Shown piece after piece: positions 18,055 through 26,856 of a stretch of DNA of 37,916 nucleotides. Below the pieces are notes generated by a model. It searched no databases, was not told where the DNA came from, and saw nothing but the letters and a program-made list of their open reading frames with translations. How positions within the stretch are numbered: the first letter of the stretch is position 1; every line of letters starts with the position of its first letter. Both the position numbers and the translations under genes were made by a program. The DNA is from an uncultured Bacteroidota bacterium (lineage in GTDB: Bacteria > Bacteroidota > Bacteroidia > Chitinophagales > LD1): assembly GCA_903889265.1 (NCBI GenBank), contig CAISWS010000029.1, forward strand, positions 1 to 37,916, written 5' to 3'.

Positions 18055-20280
18055 CTATTTCTGTATTACCACGCGCTTTGTAACACTGCTGGCGCCATCA
18101 AAAATGGTTAGCAGATAAACCCCGGATGAAATACCGCCTACGGAAACCTGGTTCGACTCATTTTCCACTTTCCCCAACAACAACGAACGACCGGTCATGT
18201 CGTGTAAAACATAAGACGTCCCGGTTAGCTCGGCGCTAACAACCAGGTTAAACATATCGCGTGCAGGATTTGGGAATACCGAGATGGAGTTTGCATAATC
18301 CGATAAGTTCTGCGTACCGGTATTCAGTACCAGGAATGATGCAGAAGTTGCTGAGCAGCCCGAATAGTTGGTAACCTGAACCGTGTAATTGCCAAAACCC
18401 GGAGTGATTACATAGGTCTGCGCGGTAGCCCCTGATATTTCGTTGCCGTTTTTATACCACTGAAAACCTGCTCCGTTGGTAGCCCTTAATGTATCACCGG
18501 CCATGGAAATAGAAGGGATAGCGGCCTGGCATTGGCCTAAAGTGGTAAAATACTGGGTAAAACCGCACCCGAAATCATCCACATAACTTCCTGAGTTTGA
18601 TGTTCCGTTAAGCGCCAAAACAGCATTACCGCTCAGGTAATTCTCTACGGCCATTGAACCCGGAACATAGTTATATGGCGCACCTTCAAGGTAATCAGTG
18701 TAATACCACCACTGTAAGCCTGCACAACCTAAGGTTGTAACTGTAAGTGCATAAAAGCCCGAAGCCGGTAGTTTAACCGTATCGTAATAAGTAGTGGTTG
18801 TATTGGTATTATTGCGCGAAGCCACTATATTATTGTTTTGGTCAGTAATCTGCCAGCTCGCATCCGATTGGCCTGAGCCAAAATTTCCATTGGGATTAAC
18901 ATTACTGGTTACCAGTTTTATTCTAAGCGTATTAGGCCATTTAGGGGCTACTAAAAACTGCGAGGTGAGGGTATCATTGCTTTGGTCGTTATCTGTTTGC
19001 CCGTTTACCTGCTCCAGCGAAACAACAAAAGTATGTGTACCCGTTGCGCTGTTTAAAGATAAATTGGTAAGTGAATTAACGGCCGGCAAAGTGATAATAG
19101 TATCAGTTAATGGGGCTAAATTTCCGGTCCATACATATTGAGACAAAGCTGAATCCCTTACTCCGTAACTGAAGAGCATGGATGTAATGGCAGTTCCACC
19201 AGTGTTGCGTACTTTTATTACCGGATTACTTACCCGTGGGTTCTCGCGCCGGTACCAGGGGAAATTGGTGGGTGCAATGATATCATCCACAGAAGCATCC
19301 AGCGTTTTATTCATAGCCCCATAAGAAAAGGCCTGTGCAGATATTTTGTAGATACCGAAGTATTTAAGCCCGTTATAACTATCATCAAAATTAAGCACTG
19401 TGGTAGAAGGGCTGCCTGCTGCTACGCCGGTTAATGGGTACTGAGCCGTTGCAACCAGGCCACCGGGGCACCAGTTGCCTGCCCTGGCAGCTAACCAGGT
19501 GCCACCCTGCGGATATAATTCCGAAACACCACAATTAATGTTCATATTGGTGGTATACACAGGATTATCATTGGCCAGTACCGTATAGGCGTGGCCTACC
19601 CCGGTATTATCAAATTCGCAACATGAAGAGGCACTATCAGCCCCATGCCCTGTAATGATCAGCTTCATTTCTGTTGACTGCGACCCATTCGGCGGGGTAA
19701 TCGTTATAGGGGCAATATTACTATCAATTGGGTTGGCAGTATTACCATAAGTGCTTGTCTGATCCCAAAGCGGGGCAATTCCTAACACATTCCTTTCAGG
19801 AGTGCCTTCAATAAAAGCAAAACTGAGGCTCAGGGTAAAACCGTAGGAATAACCCGAATAATTAACACGTATACCTGCCGAGTCTTTTAACAACGGATAA
19901 AAGTCGGTTACGTCAAAAATATAAGGTTGCTGCCAGGTTGCAGGAAACCCCGGAACGCCTGTGTTGGCATAGGGTGTAATAAAACGGGCTAATTCTAAAG
20001 TATCACCTCCGGGAACCATGATGTAATTTTCAAGGTCGTAATCCCATTGGTGGCAATATTGAGCGCTTCCCGGACAGTTGTACTCGCCTAAAGTAAAAAT
20101 CATGTAAATTTTGCGATACTGGGTGGTGCCTGAAGGGAACACGGTTTGAAAATCAAAAGTGCCCGGATGTGTCAGCGAATCGTTTTGGGTAATGGCAACC
20201 CAGGTGGTATCGCCATTGTTTGCATATAAGCCGCTCAACGATATAAGCGCGAGAAAAAGGACGAGTAAATATTTATTCAT
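18055..20280 (-). CDS. PNGase F-like domain protein with Ig-like region and T9SS sorting domain
   Basis: The 741-residue protein has a signal peptide (cleavage near LYA-NNG). Residues about 25-330 resemble peptide-N-glycosidase F: YCHQWDYDLENYI aligns with CDEWDRYANVYV, so Asp80 matches catalytic Asp60. ELARFITPY, IFDVTDF, EGTP, then SCCEFDN (Glu222, matching Glu206) and ARAGNWCPGG also align. The third active-site residue, Glu118 of PNGase F, falls on Gly143 or Ser142. A beta-sandwich region, an Ig-like repeat (GAGFQWYKNGNEISGATAQ) and a T9SS type A domain (VFPNPARDMFNL ... GVYLLTIFDG) follow. It is probably surface-exposed and acts on, or binds, N-glycoproteins. Deglycosylase activity is uncertain. 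Confidence 0.85.
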   Translation of the reverse strand: MNKYLLVLFLALISLSGLYANNGDTTWVAITQNDSLTHPGTFDFQTVFPSGTTQYRKIYMIFTLGEYNCPGSAQYCHQWDYDLENYIMVPGGDTLELARFITPYANTGVPGFPATWQQPYIFDVTDFYPLLKDSAGIRVNYSGYSYGFTLSLSFAFIEGTPERNVLGIAPLWDQTSTYGNTANPIDSNIAPITITPPNGSQSTEMKLIITGHGADSASSCCEFDNTGVGHAYTVLANDNPVYTTNMNINCGVSELYPQGGTWLAARAGNWCPGGLVATAQYPLTGVAAGSPSTTVLNFDDSYNGLKYFGIYKISAQAFSYGAMNKTLDASVDDIIAPTNFPWYRRENPRVSNPVIKVRNTGGTAITSMLFSYGVRDSALSQYVWTGNLAPLTDTIITLPAVNSLTNLSLNSATGTHTFVVSLEQVNGQTDNDQSNDTLTSQFLVAPKWPNTLRIKLVTSNVNPNGNFGSGQSDASWQITDQNNNIVASRNNTNTTTTYYDTVKLPASGFYALTVTTLGCAGLQWWYYTDYLEGAPYNYVPGSMAVENYLSGNAVLALNGTSNSGSYVDDFGCGFTQYFTTLGQCQAAIPSISMAGDTLRATNGAGFQWYKNGNEISGATAQTYVITPGFGNYTVQVTNYSGCSATSASFLVLNTGTQNLSDYANSISVFPNPARDMFNLVVSAELTGTSYVLHDMTGRSLLLGKVENESNQVSVGGISSGVYLLTIFDGASSVTKRVVIQK

Positions 20281-20446
20281 TTAAGTTGTATTGTTTTTAC
20301 GAAAGTAGATAATAATGATGATAGAAATGAGCGAAATTGCTGAAACAGGCTACAGGTATTTTACATTAAACGCCGGGAAATTACCGGGCTTAACCGAAAA
20401 TTGCATCCCCTTTTCTGCAAGATAAGTTAAATGTGAGGCAAAATTT

Positions 20447-20454
20447 TACATTTG
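20447..20454 (+). promoter_or_regulatory. -7 promoter element for the small LTPEQ protein gene
   Basis: TACATTTG fits the Bacteroidota -7 consensus and lies 33 bp before the ATG. No good -33 TTG is at the expected distance, so the call rests on one element. Confidence 0.45.
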
Positions 20455-20486
20455 CATTACCTTTAAAATTGTAAAAAAACAAACCT

Positions 20487-20876
20487 ATGAAAAAGACAAT
20501 CATTTTAAGCGCAGCGATGGCTTTCGCAACTTTCGGAGCTTTCGCGCAGCAAGCAAACATTACGGCAACTCAGCAGCCTCATCCGGTAAGAGCACAAGGT
20601 TCGGTTGAAGATCGTGCTAAGAACCAGGTTGACAGAATGAGCGCAACGGTTCAGTTAACTCCTGAACAATACACCAAGGTAATGGAGGTTACTAAAAACT
20701 TTATTGGACAAAGGGATGCCCTTAGAACCAGCGGCAGCCAGGGAGATGACATGAAAGCAAAATTCAAAGCTTTAAAGGAACAGGAAGAAACCCAGTTAAA
20801 GGCAATTCTTACACCCGATCAGTTTACCAGGTTAGTGGCTGCAAGAAAAGAGCACGAAGGCCACAGACCTGAATAA
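20487..20876 (+). CDS. Small secreted LTPEQ-motif protein (Spy/CpxP-like)
   Basis: The 129-residue protein has a signal peptide (MKKTIILSAAMAFATFGAFAQ). The mature part is a mostly helical, charged sequence with two LTP(E/D)Q motifs, VQLTPEQYTKVMEV at about 55-68 and ILTPDQFTRLVAA at about 107-119, as in CpxP/Spy-type periplasmic helical proteins common in Bacteroidota. Such proteins act as chaperones or envelope-stress sensors in other bacteria; here the role is unknown. It has its own promoter element and a terminator, so it is monocistronic and possibly well expressed. Confidence 0.75.
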   Translation: MKKTIILSAAMAFATFGAFAQQANITATQQPHPVRAQGSVEDRAKNQVDRMSATVQLTPEQYTKVMEVTKNFIGQRDALRTSGSQGDDMKAKFKALKEQEETQLKAILTPDQFTRLVAARKEHEGHRPE

Positions 20877-20898
20877 TTGGTTATAACCTTATGTTTTA

Positions 20899-20932
20899 AA
20901 AATAGCTCCTGTTTTGAGGGGCTATTTTATTT
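20899..20932 (+). terminator. Rho-independent terminator of the LTPEQ gene
   Basis: AAAATAGCTCCT (20899-20910) pairs with AGGGGCTATTTT (20917-20928) through one G-U pair around a GTTTTG loop. TATTTTA-type T-rich sequence follows. It lies 22 bp after the stop codon. Confidence 0.85.
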
Positions 20933-20989
20933 TAGGGCCGCGGCAAATAGTTATTGGCTTTCGGCTAATTTTACATTTCAAATTTATAA

Positions 20990-22336
20990 ATGAGCAACTA
21001 CATTATCAGAAACGCAAGGACCATTAACGAAGGGCAAATCCGCACGGCAGACTTATTAATAAAAGGAAACCGCATTGAGCGTATAGACCCACAGTTTGAT
21101 GTAAAATTTAAGGTGAATGAGCTGGATGCACAAGGCAATTACCTGATGCCCGGAATTATTGACGATCAGGTGCATTTCCGCGAACCGGGACTAACCCAAA
21201 AGGCCACGATTTATACCGAAGCCAAAGCAGGGATTGCAGGCGGAGTTACCTCTTTTATGGAAATGCCCAATACTAATCCGCCGGCAACCACCATTGAGTT
21301 GCTCGAAAATAAATATACCATAGCCTCCAAAACCTCTTTGGCCAACTACTCGTTTTTTATGGGTACTAACCTGAATAATTTTGACGAGTTATTGAAAGTA
21401 GATAAGCGTAAAATATGCGGCATTAAAATATTTATGGGCTCCTCAACCGGCGATATGCTGGTAGATAACCGGGAGGTGCTGGAAAGAATATTCAGCCGCC
21501 GGAATGATATACTTATTGCAGTACATTGCGAAGATGACAAACTGGTAAAAGAACGCCTGCAAATGTATATGGAAAAGTATGGTGAAAACATTCCGTTCGA
21601 GTGCCATCCCGAAATAAGAAACGAAGAGGTTTGCCTTAACTCGTCGAGCCTGGCGGTTGAAATAGCTAAGAAGTATAACACGCGTCTTCACATTCTGCAT
21701 ATTTCAACGGCGGATGAGTTGAAGCTTTTCAGAAATGATATCCCTTTAAAAGAGAAGAGAATTACCAACGAAGTTTGTGTGCACCATTTATGGTTTGATA
21801 AGAATGATTATGAACGCCTGGGCAGTAAAATAAAATGCAACCCCGCAATTAAAGAAGCGCACCATAAAAAGGCCCTGTTTGAAGCCTTACTGGATGACCG
21901 GTTGGATATTATTGCAACCGACCACGCCCCGCACACACTGGCTGAAAAAGAAAACCTCTACAACAAGGCGCCTTCTGGTTTGCCACTCATTCAACACTCC
22001 TTGAATATTATGCTGGAATTCTATCACCAGAAAAAAATATCGTTAGAGAAGATAGTAGAAAAGATGTGCCACAAACCAGCCGAATGCTTTGATGTAAAAG
22101 AACGCGGCTACCTGCGCGAAGGTTATATGGCAGACCTTGCCATTTTTAACCCCAGCAGAACCTGGACCGTTAAAAAAGAGAACATCTTGTATAAATGCGG
22201 ATGGAGCCCATTGGAAAACTATGAATTTACCGGCCAGGTGCTGCAAACCTTCGTAAACGGCAACCTGATTTACGATGACGGCCAGTTTAACGAGGAGAAA
22301 ATGGGGCAGAGGCTGGAGTTTGAGAGGGCAGAATAG
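20990..22336 (+). CDS. pyrC: Dihydroorotase
   Basis: The 448-residue amidohydrolase catalyses reversible cyclisation of carbamoyl-aspartate to dihydroorotate in pyrimidine synthesis. Visible active-site parts: DDQVHFREPG (residues 58-67), MPNTNPP, GIKIFMGSS (probable carboxylated Lys146), AVHCE (His179), LHILHIST (His234/His237), and IATDHAPH (Asp311). The usual HxH opening of the metal site is QVH (Gln60-Val61-His62). As far as I recall this is normal in Bacteroidota enzymes such as the Porphyromonas gingivalis one, so it does not argue against activity. No other pyr genes are adjacent. A weak -7-like TACATTTC lies at about 20972. Confidence 0.93.
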   Translation: MSNYIIRNARTINEGQIRTADLLIKGNRIERIDPQFDVKFKVNELDAQGNYLMPGIIDDQVHFREPGLTQKATIYTEAKAGIAGGVTSFMEMPNTNPPATTIELLENKYTIASKTSLANYSFFMGTNLNNFDELLKVDKRKICGIKIFMGSSTGDMLVDNREVLERIFSRRNDILIAVHCEDDKLVKERLQMYMEKYGENIPFECHPEIRNEEVCLNSSSLAVEIAKKYNTRLHILHISTADELKLFRNDIPLKEKRITNEVCVHHLWFDKNDYERLGSKIKCNPAIKEAHHKKALFEALLDDRLDIIATDHAPHTLAEKENLYNKAPSGLPLIQHSLNIMLEFYHQKKISLEKIVEKMCHKPAECFDVKERGYLREGYMADLAIFNPSRTWTVKKENILYKCGWSPLENYEFTGQVLQTFVNGNLIYDDGQFNEEKMGQRLEFERAE

Positions 22337-22467
22337 TATTTAGTGGTTAGTATTAAGTATTTAGACTTGAAATGCCCGGACTATCCGTTTGGCCATGTTA
22401 AAGTTAATGTCCGTCAATCTTTTTTCTTCATTTCAAACTCTCCAACTTTTCTTACCATCTTTACATT

Positions 22468-23619
22468 ATGAAAATCCTCTTGCTTGAACCATTCTTTACG
22501 GGCTCGCATAAAAAGTGGGCAGAGGAGTTTAAGCAATTCAGCAAGCACCACGTAGATATATTAAGCCTGAGCGGCAGTCATTGGAAATGGCGCATGCACG
22601 GAGGGGCCATCAGCCTGGCTAACCTGGTTGTTCCTGAACTTACCACCCCGGACCTGATACTGGCTACGGACATGATGGACCTGAACTTGTTTTTGTCGCT
22701 TACAAGAGAATGGTCACATGATATACCGGTGGCAATTTATTTTCACGAAAACCAGTTGAATTACCCGTGGTCAACTACCGATGCCGATGTTCGCCTGAAA
22801 CGTGATAGTCATTATGCGTTTATCAACTATACTTCTGCATTGGCAGCCGACCGGATTTTCTTTAATTCTGAATACCATAAAAAAGCATTTTTACAGGAGT
22901 TGCCTAAATTTTTAAGTGCTTTTCCCGACCATCAGAACCACATCAGCGTAAGACTGATATCCGCCAAAAGCATGGTGCTTCCTTTAGGGTTAAATCTGAA
23001 ACAATTCGATAGCCACAAACCAGCAAAATTCGATCAGCAAAACAGGGCTGTGGTTTTATGGAACCACCGCTGGGAGTTTGACAAAAATGCTGAGCAGTTC
23101 TTTAATGCCCTTTTTGAAATTGCCGATAAAGGCGTTGACTTTAAATTGATAGTATTGGGCGAAAGCTATGGCAAACGGCCACCGGTTTTTGACCATGCCA
23201 ATGAACGCCTGGCAAAGCACATTCTTCATTTCGGTTATACTTCCAGCTTTGATGAATACGCGAAATGGCTTTGGATGGCCGACCTGCTGCCGGTTACCAG
23301 CCACCAGGATTTCTTTGGCGGCAGCGTAATTGAGGCTATGTATTGTAATGCTGTGCCGCTACTGCCTAAACGGCTTGCTTACCCTGAGCATATTGACCAG
23401 CAATACCACTCCACCTATTTTTATGATGATTATGATTTTGTAAAAAAGGTGCATCACCGTATTATGGACGTAAAATATCTCCGGGTAATGAATAGCCGTC
23501 AGTACGCCGAAAAATACGACTGGACCAACCTGATAACTACTTACGACCGTGAAATGCAACAGGTTGTTGAAGCAAAAAAATCAAACCGGCCTTTAAAGGA
23601 GTCAGGTATCATTATTTAA
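22468..23619 (+). CDS. tRNA-queuosine alpha-mannosyltransferase homologue (GTDC1/DUF3524 family)
   Basis: The 383-residue GT-B enzyme carries the DUF3524 N-terminus: LLLEPFFTGSHKKWAEEF (residues 3-20), LSGSHWKWRMHGGA, and VAIYFHENQLNYPWS. The C-terminal Rossmann half has VLWNHRWEFDKN, SHQDFFGGSVIEAMYCNAVP and LLPKRLAYPE. The human relative, GTDC1 (QTMAN), adds mannose to queuosine in tRNA-Asp. Bacterial members are named after it, but direct biochemical proof for this group is not known to me. The protein is cytoplasmic with no signal or membrane segment. It stands alone: 131 bp after pyrC and with no queuosine genes (tgt, queA) in the window. Confidence 0.85.
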   Translation: MKILLLEPFFTGSHKKWAEEFKQFSKHHVDILSLSGSHWKWRMHGGAISLANLVVPELTTPDLILATDMMDLNLFLSLTREWSHDIPVAIYFHENQLNYPWSTTDADVRLKRDSHYAFINYTSALAADRIFFNSEYHKKAFLQELPKFLSAFPDHQNHISVRLISAKSMVLPLGLNLKQFDSHKPAKFDQQNRAVVLWNHRWEFDKNAEQFFNALFEIADKGVDFKLIVLGESYGKRPPVFDHANERLAKHILHFGYTSSFDEYAKWLWMADLLPVTSHQDFFGGSVIEAMYCNAVPLLPKRLAYPEHIDQQYHSTYFYDDYDFVKKVHHRIMDVKYLRVMNSRQYAEKYDWTNLITTYDREMQQVVEAKKSNRPLKESGIII

Positions 23620-23669
23620 GCCTTTTCCTAAGCACTCAATCATTTTTTTCACTTTCTGATATTAATCAG

Positions 23670-23699
23670 TTGAAAAAATGAGTGAACCTCTTACCTTCG
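23670..23699 (+). promoter_or_regulatory. Promoter of the FTR1 permease gene
   Basis: TTG (23670-23672), a 19-bp spacer and TACCTTCG (23692-23699, one mismatch to TAnnTTTG) form a Bacteroidota-type promoter. Initiation is expected near 23706, at the left edge of the palindrome described next. Confidence 0.55.
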
Positions 23700-23705
23700 C
23701 GCTTG

Positions 23706-23722
23706 TTTAGAATAATTCTAAA
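23706..23722. promoter_or_regulatory. Fur/PerR-like palindromic operator before the iron permease
   Basis: TTTAGAAT-A-ATTCTAAA is a perfect 8-1-8 inverted repeat. Its inner 15 bp match the 7-1-7 Fur/PerR-family box (TTATAATnATTATAA) at 12 of the 14 defined positions. It overlaps the predicted transcription start and lies 28 bp before the GTG start, so bound repressor would block initiation. Metal-responsive repression is an inference from pattern and neighbouring gene. Confidence 0.6.
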
Positions 23723-23749
23723 TACAGTTTTAAAAGCCAAAACTACTAC

Positions 23750-25672
23750 GTGAAACGCTTTTGCGCAGCCATTCTTCTTCTTGTTATAGGCCAATTTTCT
23801 TTTGCGGGTAACGGCGAGTCTTCCAGGGTTTTAGTCCACACACTCAATTATTTAAGTCAGGATTACGCTGGGGCCGTAAAAGACGGTAAAATTATAAGCC
23901 AGAGCGAGTTTAAAGAAATGAATGAGTTTGGCGAAACTGCCATTCAGGAATTGAAAGAACTGGCCCCTACCTGGACCCCGGCCGATTCATCCAACATCAG
24001 CGCCATGGTTTACCAGTTGGATAGCCTGATAAAACAACATGCGCCCTTCGAAACTGTATCTGCCCTTTGTATTAAAACCCGGGATAAGGTAATTGCAGCA
24101 TCAGGTTTAAAAATTACACCCACTGTTTACCCCAGTATTGCCAATGGCAAAATTGTTTTTAAAACCGAATGCGTTAAATGCCACGGTGCCGAAGGTTTTG
24201 GCGATGGCGCCGAGGGCGTTGGCCTGAACCCACCACCGCGCAACCTGCACGATGAAGATAAGATGCGGGTACTGTCGCCATTTTTTGTTTTCAATACGGT
24301 AAGGTTAGGGGTTGAAGGAACGGGTATGAAATCGCACCCGATGCTGGAGGATAACGAGGTATGGGATGTAGCTTTTTATGTGCTATCGTTAAGATACGGA
24401 CAATTTAAAAACGACCCTTATTTAAAAGAAGATGCCACCAAAGCCCTGCTCGACTCGCTGACTGTTGACACAGTTTCTACCACCAGCGATGAGGATTTTC
24501 TGAAAGCCTATAATATTACCGACAGCACTAAGGCAAAACTGCTTTTAGCTGCCATACGGCTTAACCAGCCCAAGCACCATAGTAACGATTTTATTACCAC
24601 TGCTATTAAATACCTGGACGGCGCCATGGACCTTTACAACCAGGGCAAATTTACCGAGGCTTATCAGCTATCAACATTGGCATACCTTGAAGGTATTGAG
24701 CCAATAGAAATGCAGCTTAAATCAAACGACCCGCAGTTAATGAGCCAGCTTGAACAGCAAATGCATTTTCTGAGCCAGATGATGAATGCTCACAAACCGG
24801 CGGCCGAAGTAAGCGATTCATTAATGGCTGCAAAAACCTCCATTGGTGTTGCTGCTAAACTGATTGATAAAAAAGAATATTCGTTCTGGCTGGCTTTACT
24901 AATGGCCATGTCTATTCTTTTGCGCGAAGGGCTGGAGGCATTCCTGGTTATTATGGTAATTCTCTCCATCCTTAAAGCAAGCGACCTGAAAGGTGCCACC
25001 ATATGGGTACACGGTGGCTGGATACTGGCTATTCTGGCCGGTTGTGTAATATGGATGGTAAGCGGACACCTGATAGGCAATCAGGTTGAGCACATGGAAC
25101 TGATGGAGGGCGTTATATCGCTGTTTGCAGTGTTTATGTTATTGTATGTGGGTTTCTGGCTGCATGGCAAAAGCGAGATTGGCAAGTGGAAAGAATACGT
25201 AGGCAATAAAATGAAAGGCGCTATTAAAAACGAAAGCATGATTGGCCTTGGCAGCCTTTCGTTTTTTGTAGTATTCCGCGAGGTATTTGAATCCGTACTG
25301 TTCCTTTCAGCGCTTAATATTGAAGCTGCCGGTAAACAAAGTAACGCCATTGTATTAGGTGTTATTATTGCCTTTGTAATAGTAATAGTACTGGCTGCAT
25401 TGCTGCTTCAGTTCTCAGCCAAGTTACCTATACCTAAATTATTTAAAGTATCCTCCATTGTAATGAGCATCCTCGCTGTAATCCTGGCGGGCAAGGGAGT
25501 TCACTCATTACAGGAAACCGGCTGGTCTCCTATCCACAGCTTCCCCGTAATGCGATTGGAACTGATTGGTGTTTTCCCTACTTTGGAAACCTGCCTGGCC
25601 CAGGGTGTTATTCTACTAATCCTGGTTTTTGTTTGGAATGCAACGGGATTGATTAAGAAGAAAGCAAAGTAA
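23750..25672 (+). CDS. Cytochrome c - FTR1 family iron permease fusion
   Basis: The 640-residue protein starts at GTG (no nearby in-frame ATG) with a signal peptide ending near SFA-GNG. Residues about 125-225 form a class I cytochrome c domain: KTECVKCHGAEGFGDG gives heme site C141-V-K-C144-H145, with a later Met (GMKSHPML) as possible axial ligand. A helical linker follows to about 375. The C-terminal half is an FTR1 permease with about seven membrane helices and both iron-binding REXXE motifs, R392EGLE396 and R510EVFE514. FTR1 moves ferric iron coupled to ferrous oxidation; the cytochrome domain may take the electron. Database entries of this architecture exist. The operator at 23706 suggests iron- or metal-dependent control. 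Confidence 0.92.
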   Translation: MKRFCAAILLLVIGQFSFAGNGESSRVLVHTLNYLSQDYAGAVKDGKIISQSEFKEMNEFGETAIQELKELAPTWTPADSSNISAMVYQLDSLIKQHAPFETVSALCIKTRDKVIAASGLKITPTVYPSIANGKIVFKTECVKCHGAEGFGDGAEGVGLNPPPRNLHDEDKMRVLSPFFVFNTVRLGVEGTGMKSHPMLEDNEVWDVAFYVLSLRYGQFKNDPYLKEDATKALLDSLTVDTVSTTSDEDFLKAYNITDSTKAKLLLAAIRLNQPKHHSNDFITTAIKYLDGAMDLYNQGKFTEAYQLSTLAYLEGIEPIEMQLKSNDPQLMSQLEQQMHFLSQMMNAHKPAAEVSDSLMAAKTSIGVAAKLIDKKEYSFWLALLMAMSILLREGLEAFLVIMVILSILKASDLKGATIWVHGGWILAILAGCVIWMVSGHLIGNQVEHMELMEGVISLFAVFMLLYVGFWLHGKSEIGKWKEYVGNKMKGAIKNESMIGLGSLSFFVVFREVFESVLFLSALNIEAAGKQSNAIVLGVIIAFVIVIVLAALLLQFSAKLPIPKLFKVSSIVMSILAVILAGKGVHSLQETGWSPIHSFPVMRLELIGVFPTLETCLAQGVILLILVFVWNATGLIKKKAK

Positions 25673-25692
25673 ATATTCCCCTGCCATAAAGG

Positions 25693-25800
25693 GTTTACAC
25701 CTGTTTACACTTTTTAAACCAATGTTAATTATTAAATAATTGAAAATCAATAAATTAACCTGTTTACACTGCCCAAATTCGTAAAAAAGTGTAACCCCTT
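25693..25800. repeat. Short direct and inverted repeats between convergent genes
   Basis: GTTTACAC occurs at 25693, 25703 and 25762. The longer ACCTGTTTACACT occurs twice (25699-25711 and 25758-25770). An inverted relative, AAAAGTGTAACCCCTTTAT near 25787, mirrors ATAAAGGGTTTACAC. The region lies 3' of both flanking genes, so a promoter role is unlikely. A weak hairpin (CCTCTCCGC / GCGGAAGG) sits near 25847-25868. Confidence 0.5.
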
Positions 25801-25883
25801 TATTTATTTTATAACTAATTTAAAATCAATCAGTTGCTTACATTAAGCCTCTCCGCTGGTGCGGAAGGTTTGGGTGCCGCTAT

Positions 25884-26645
25884 TTAATTCAAATACCGGA
25901 ACATTCCACCAACATGCGCAGCCAAAGTATCAGCCAGCACAGGCACATCACTGGTATTGGTAACGGGGTTAGCAGGAATGTTAACCCGCTGCAGCAACTG
26001 GCTGAAATCTGCAATCACATTAACCGTCATTACCTTGCCGCCGGTGGCATTAAATGCTGCGCTATACGGGGCGGCAGAGTGGTCGGGCAGGTTTACGGTT
26101 TCAAGCAGTGAGTCGCTGCCTAAGTGGTAACTGAATGTTTTATTGGGGCTTTGGTGGTTATTGGTGCTGTCGGCCAATCCTTCCACAGCCATAAAAATAT
26201 AGCCCAGGTTATCCGATGAAAAATGCATGGCCGGGCTCTGCGTCACCAGCGGGCCACCGCTATGGCCGGAGGGGTCAGTATGATTATCGGACAGGTTAAC
26301 TCCCACGTTAAACGAAATACTTTTATAGCTACCCGTTGGCACTGTGCCTGCAATCAGGTTAAGGCGGTTATCAGCGGTAACCAGTAAATACCCGGAGTCG
26401 GCGTAAGTGGTACCTGAAGTGCTGGTTAAGGTCAGGTTGGTAATATAAAAAGAGGTGCGGCTGAAAGAAACACTATCACCTGTTGCCGTAGCATAATTTT
26501 TACCTGCCACAATTGAATCGTTTCCGAAGTAGGGATAAATATTTAATACCAGCAAAGAGGTATCAACGCTGTTTTTTTTGCATCCTGCTGCAAACAACAA
26601 CGCAAAAATAAAAGCCAGCACTGCCGGTTTGGTAAAATTCTTCAT
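25884..26645 (-). CDS. MbnP-like lipoprotein, first copy
   Basis: The 253-residue protein has a lipoprotein signal (LFAAGC, lipidated Cys22). The mature domain resembles MbnP, the periplasmic copper-binding protein beside methanobactin genes: LLVLNIYPYFGNDSI, SFYITNLTL, GYLLV, GSYKSISFNVGVN, AMHFSSDNLGYIFMAVEG and FSYHLGSDS occur in the family order. In relatives I remember, the segment before GYI contains a Met-x-Trp-x-Trp motif (GMYWTW); here it is AMHFSSD with no Trp, so the Trp-to-kynurenine copper site is not conserved. It is transcribed away from the plus-strand cluster that contains its paralogue. Metal binding remains a family-level inference. Confidence 0.8.
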   Translation of the reverse strand: MKNFTKPAVLAFIFALLFAAGCKKNSVDTSLLVLNIYPYFGNDSIVAGKNYATATGDSVSFSRTSFYITNLTLTSTSGTTYADSGYLLVTADNRLNLIAGTVPTGSYKSISFNVGVNLSDNHTDPSGHSGGPLVTQSPAMHFSSDNLGYIFMAVEGLADSTNNHQSPNKTFSYHLGSDSLLETVNLPDHSAAPYSAAFNATGGKVMTVNVIADFSQLLQRVNIPANPVTNTSDVPVLADTLAAHVGGMFRYLN

Positions 26646-26820
26646 CCTTAATTATTTATTCAATCTGTTAAAGCGATGCGATGTTAAATATATTTTGGAT
26701 GAAGTTAGTTGAGGATGGCGGATATTAACAGGCTTCCCTGCTGTCCCCAAGGGGGACGGGACAACTGTTAGGAAGACTTTTTTGCACTTCTTTTTCAAGC
26801 GGAGTGAAGAAAAAAGAAGT

Positions 26821-26856
26821 ATGTCCCCCGCTGGCGGGGGCGTAGGGGGTGGTGAG
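26821..26856 (+). repeat. GC-rich palindromic interspersed repeat, copy 1
   Basis: This 36-bp core begins ATGTCCCCC, contains the hairpin CCCCCG/CGGGGG, and ends GTAGGGGG-T-GGTGAG. Copy 2 at 29756-29791 has the same length and 31 of 36 identical bases. Both cores are directly preceded by an A/T hairpin. Confidence 0.7.

Noticed and set aside
21163-21192. Gln in place of the first metal His of dihydroorotase as a sign of inactivity
   Set aside because: QVH at this site is, to my knowledge, usual in Bacteroidota dihydroorotases; the other metal and catalytic residues are present.
22337-22385. AGTATTTAG repeats after pyrC
   Set aside because: Short AT-rich direct repeats with no conserved spacing or structure; likely low-complexity intergenic sequence.
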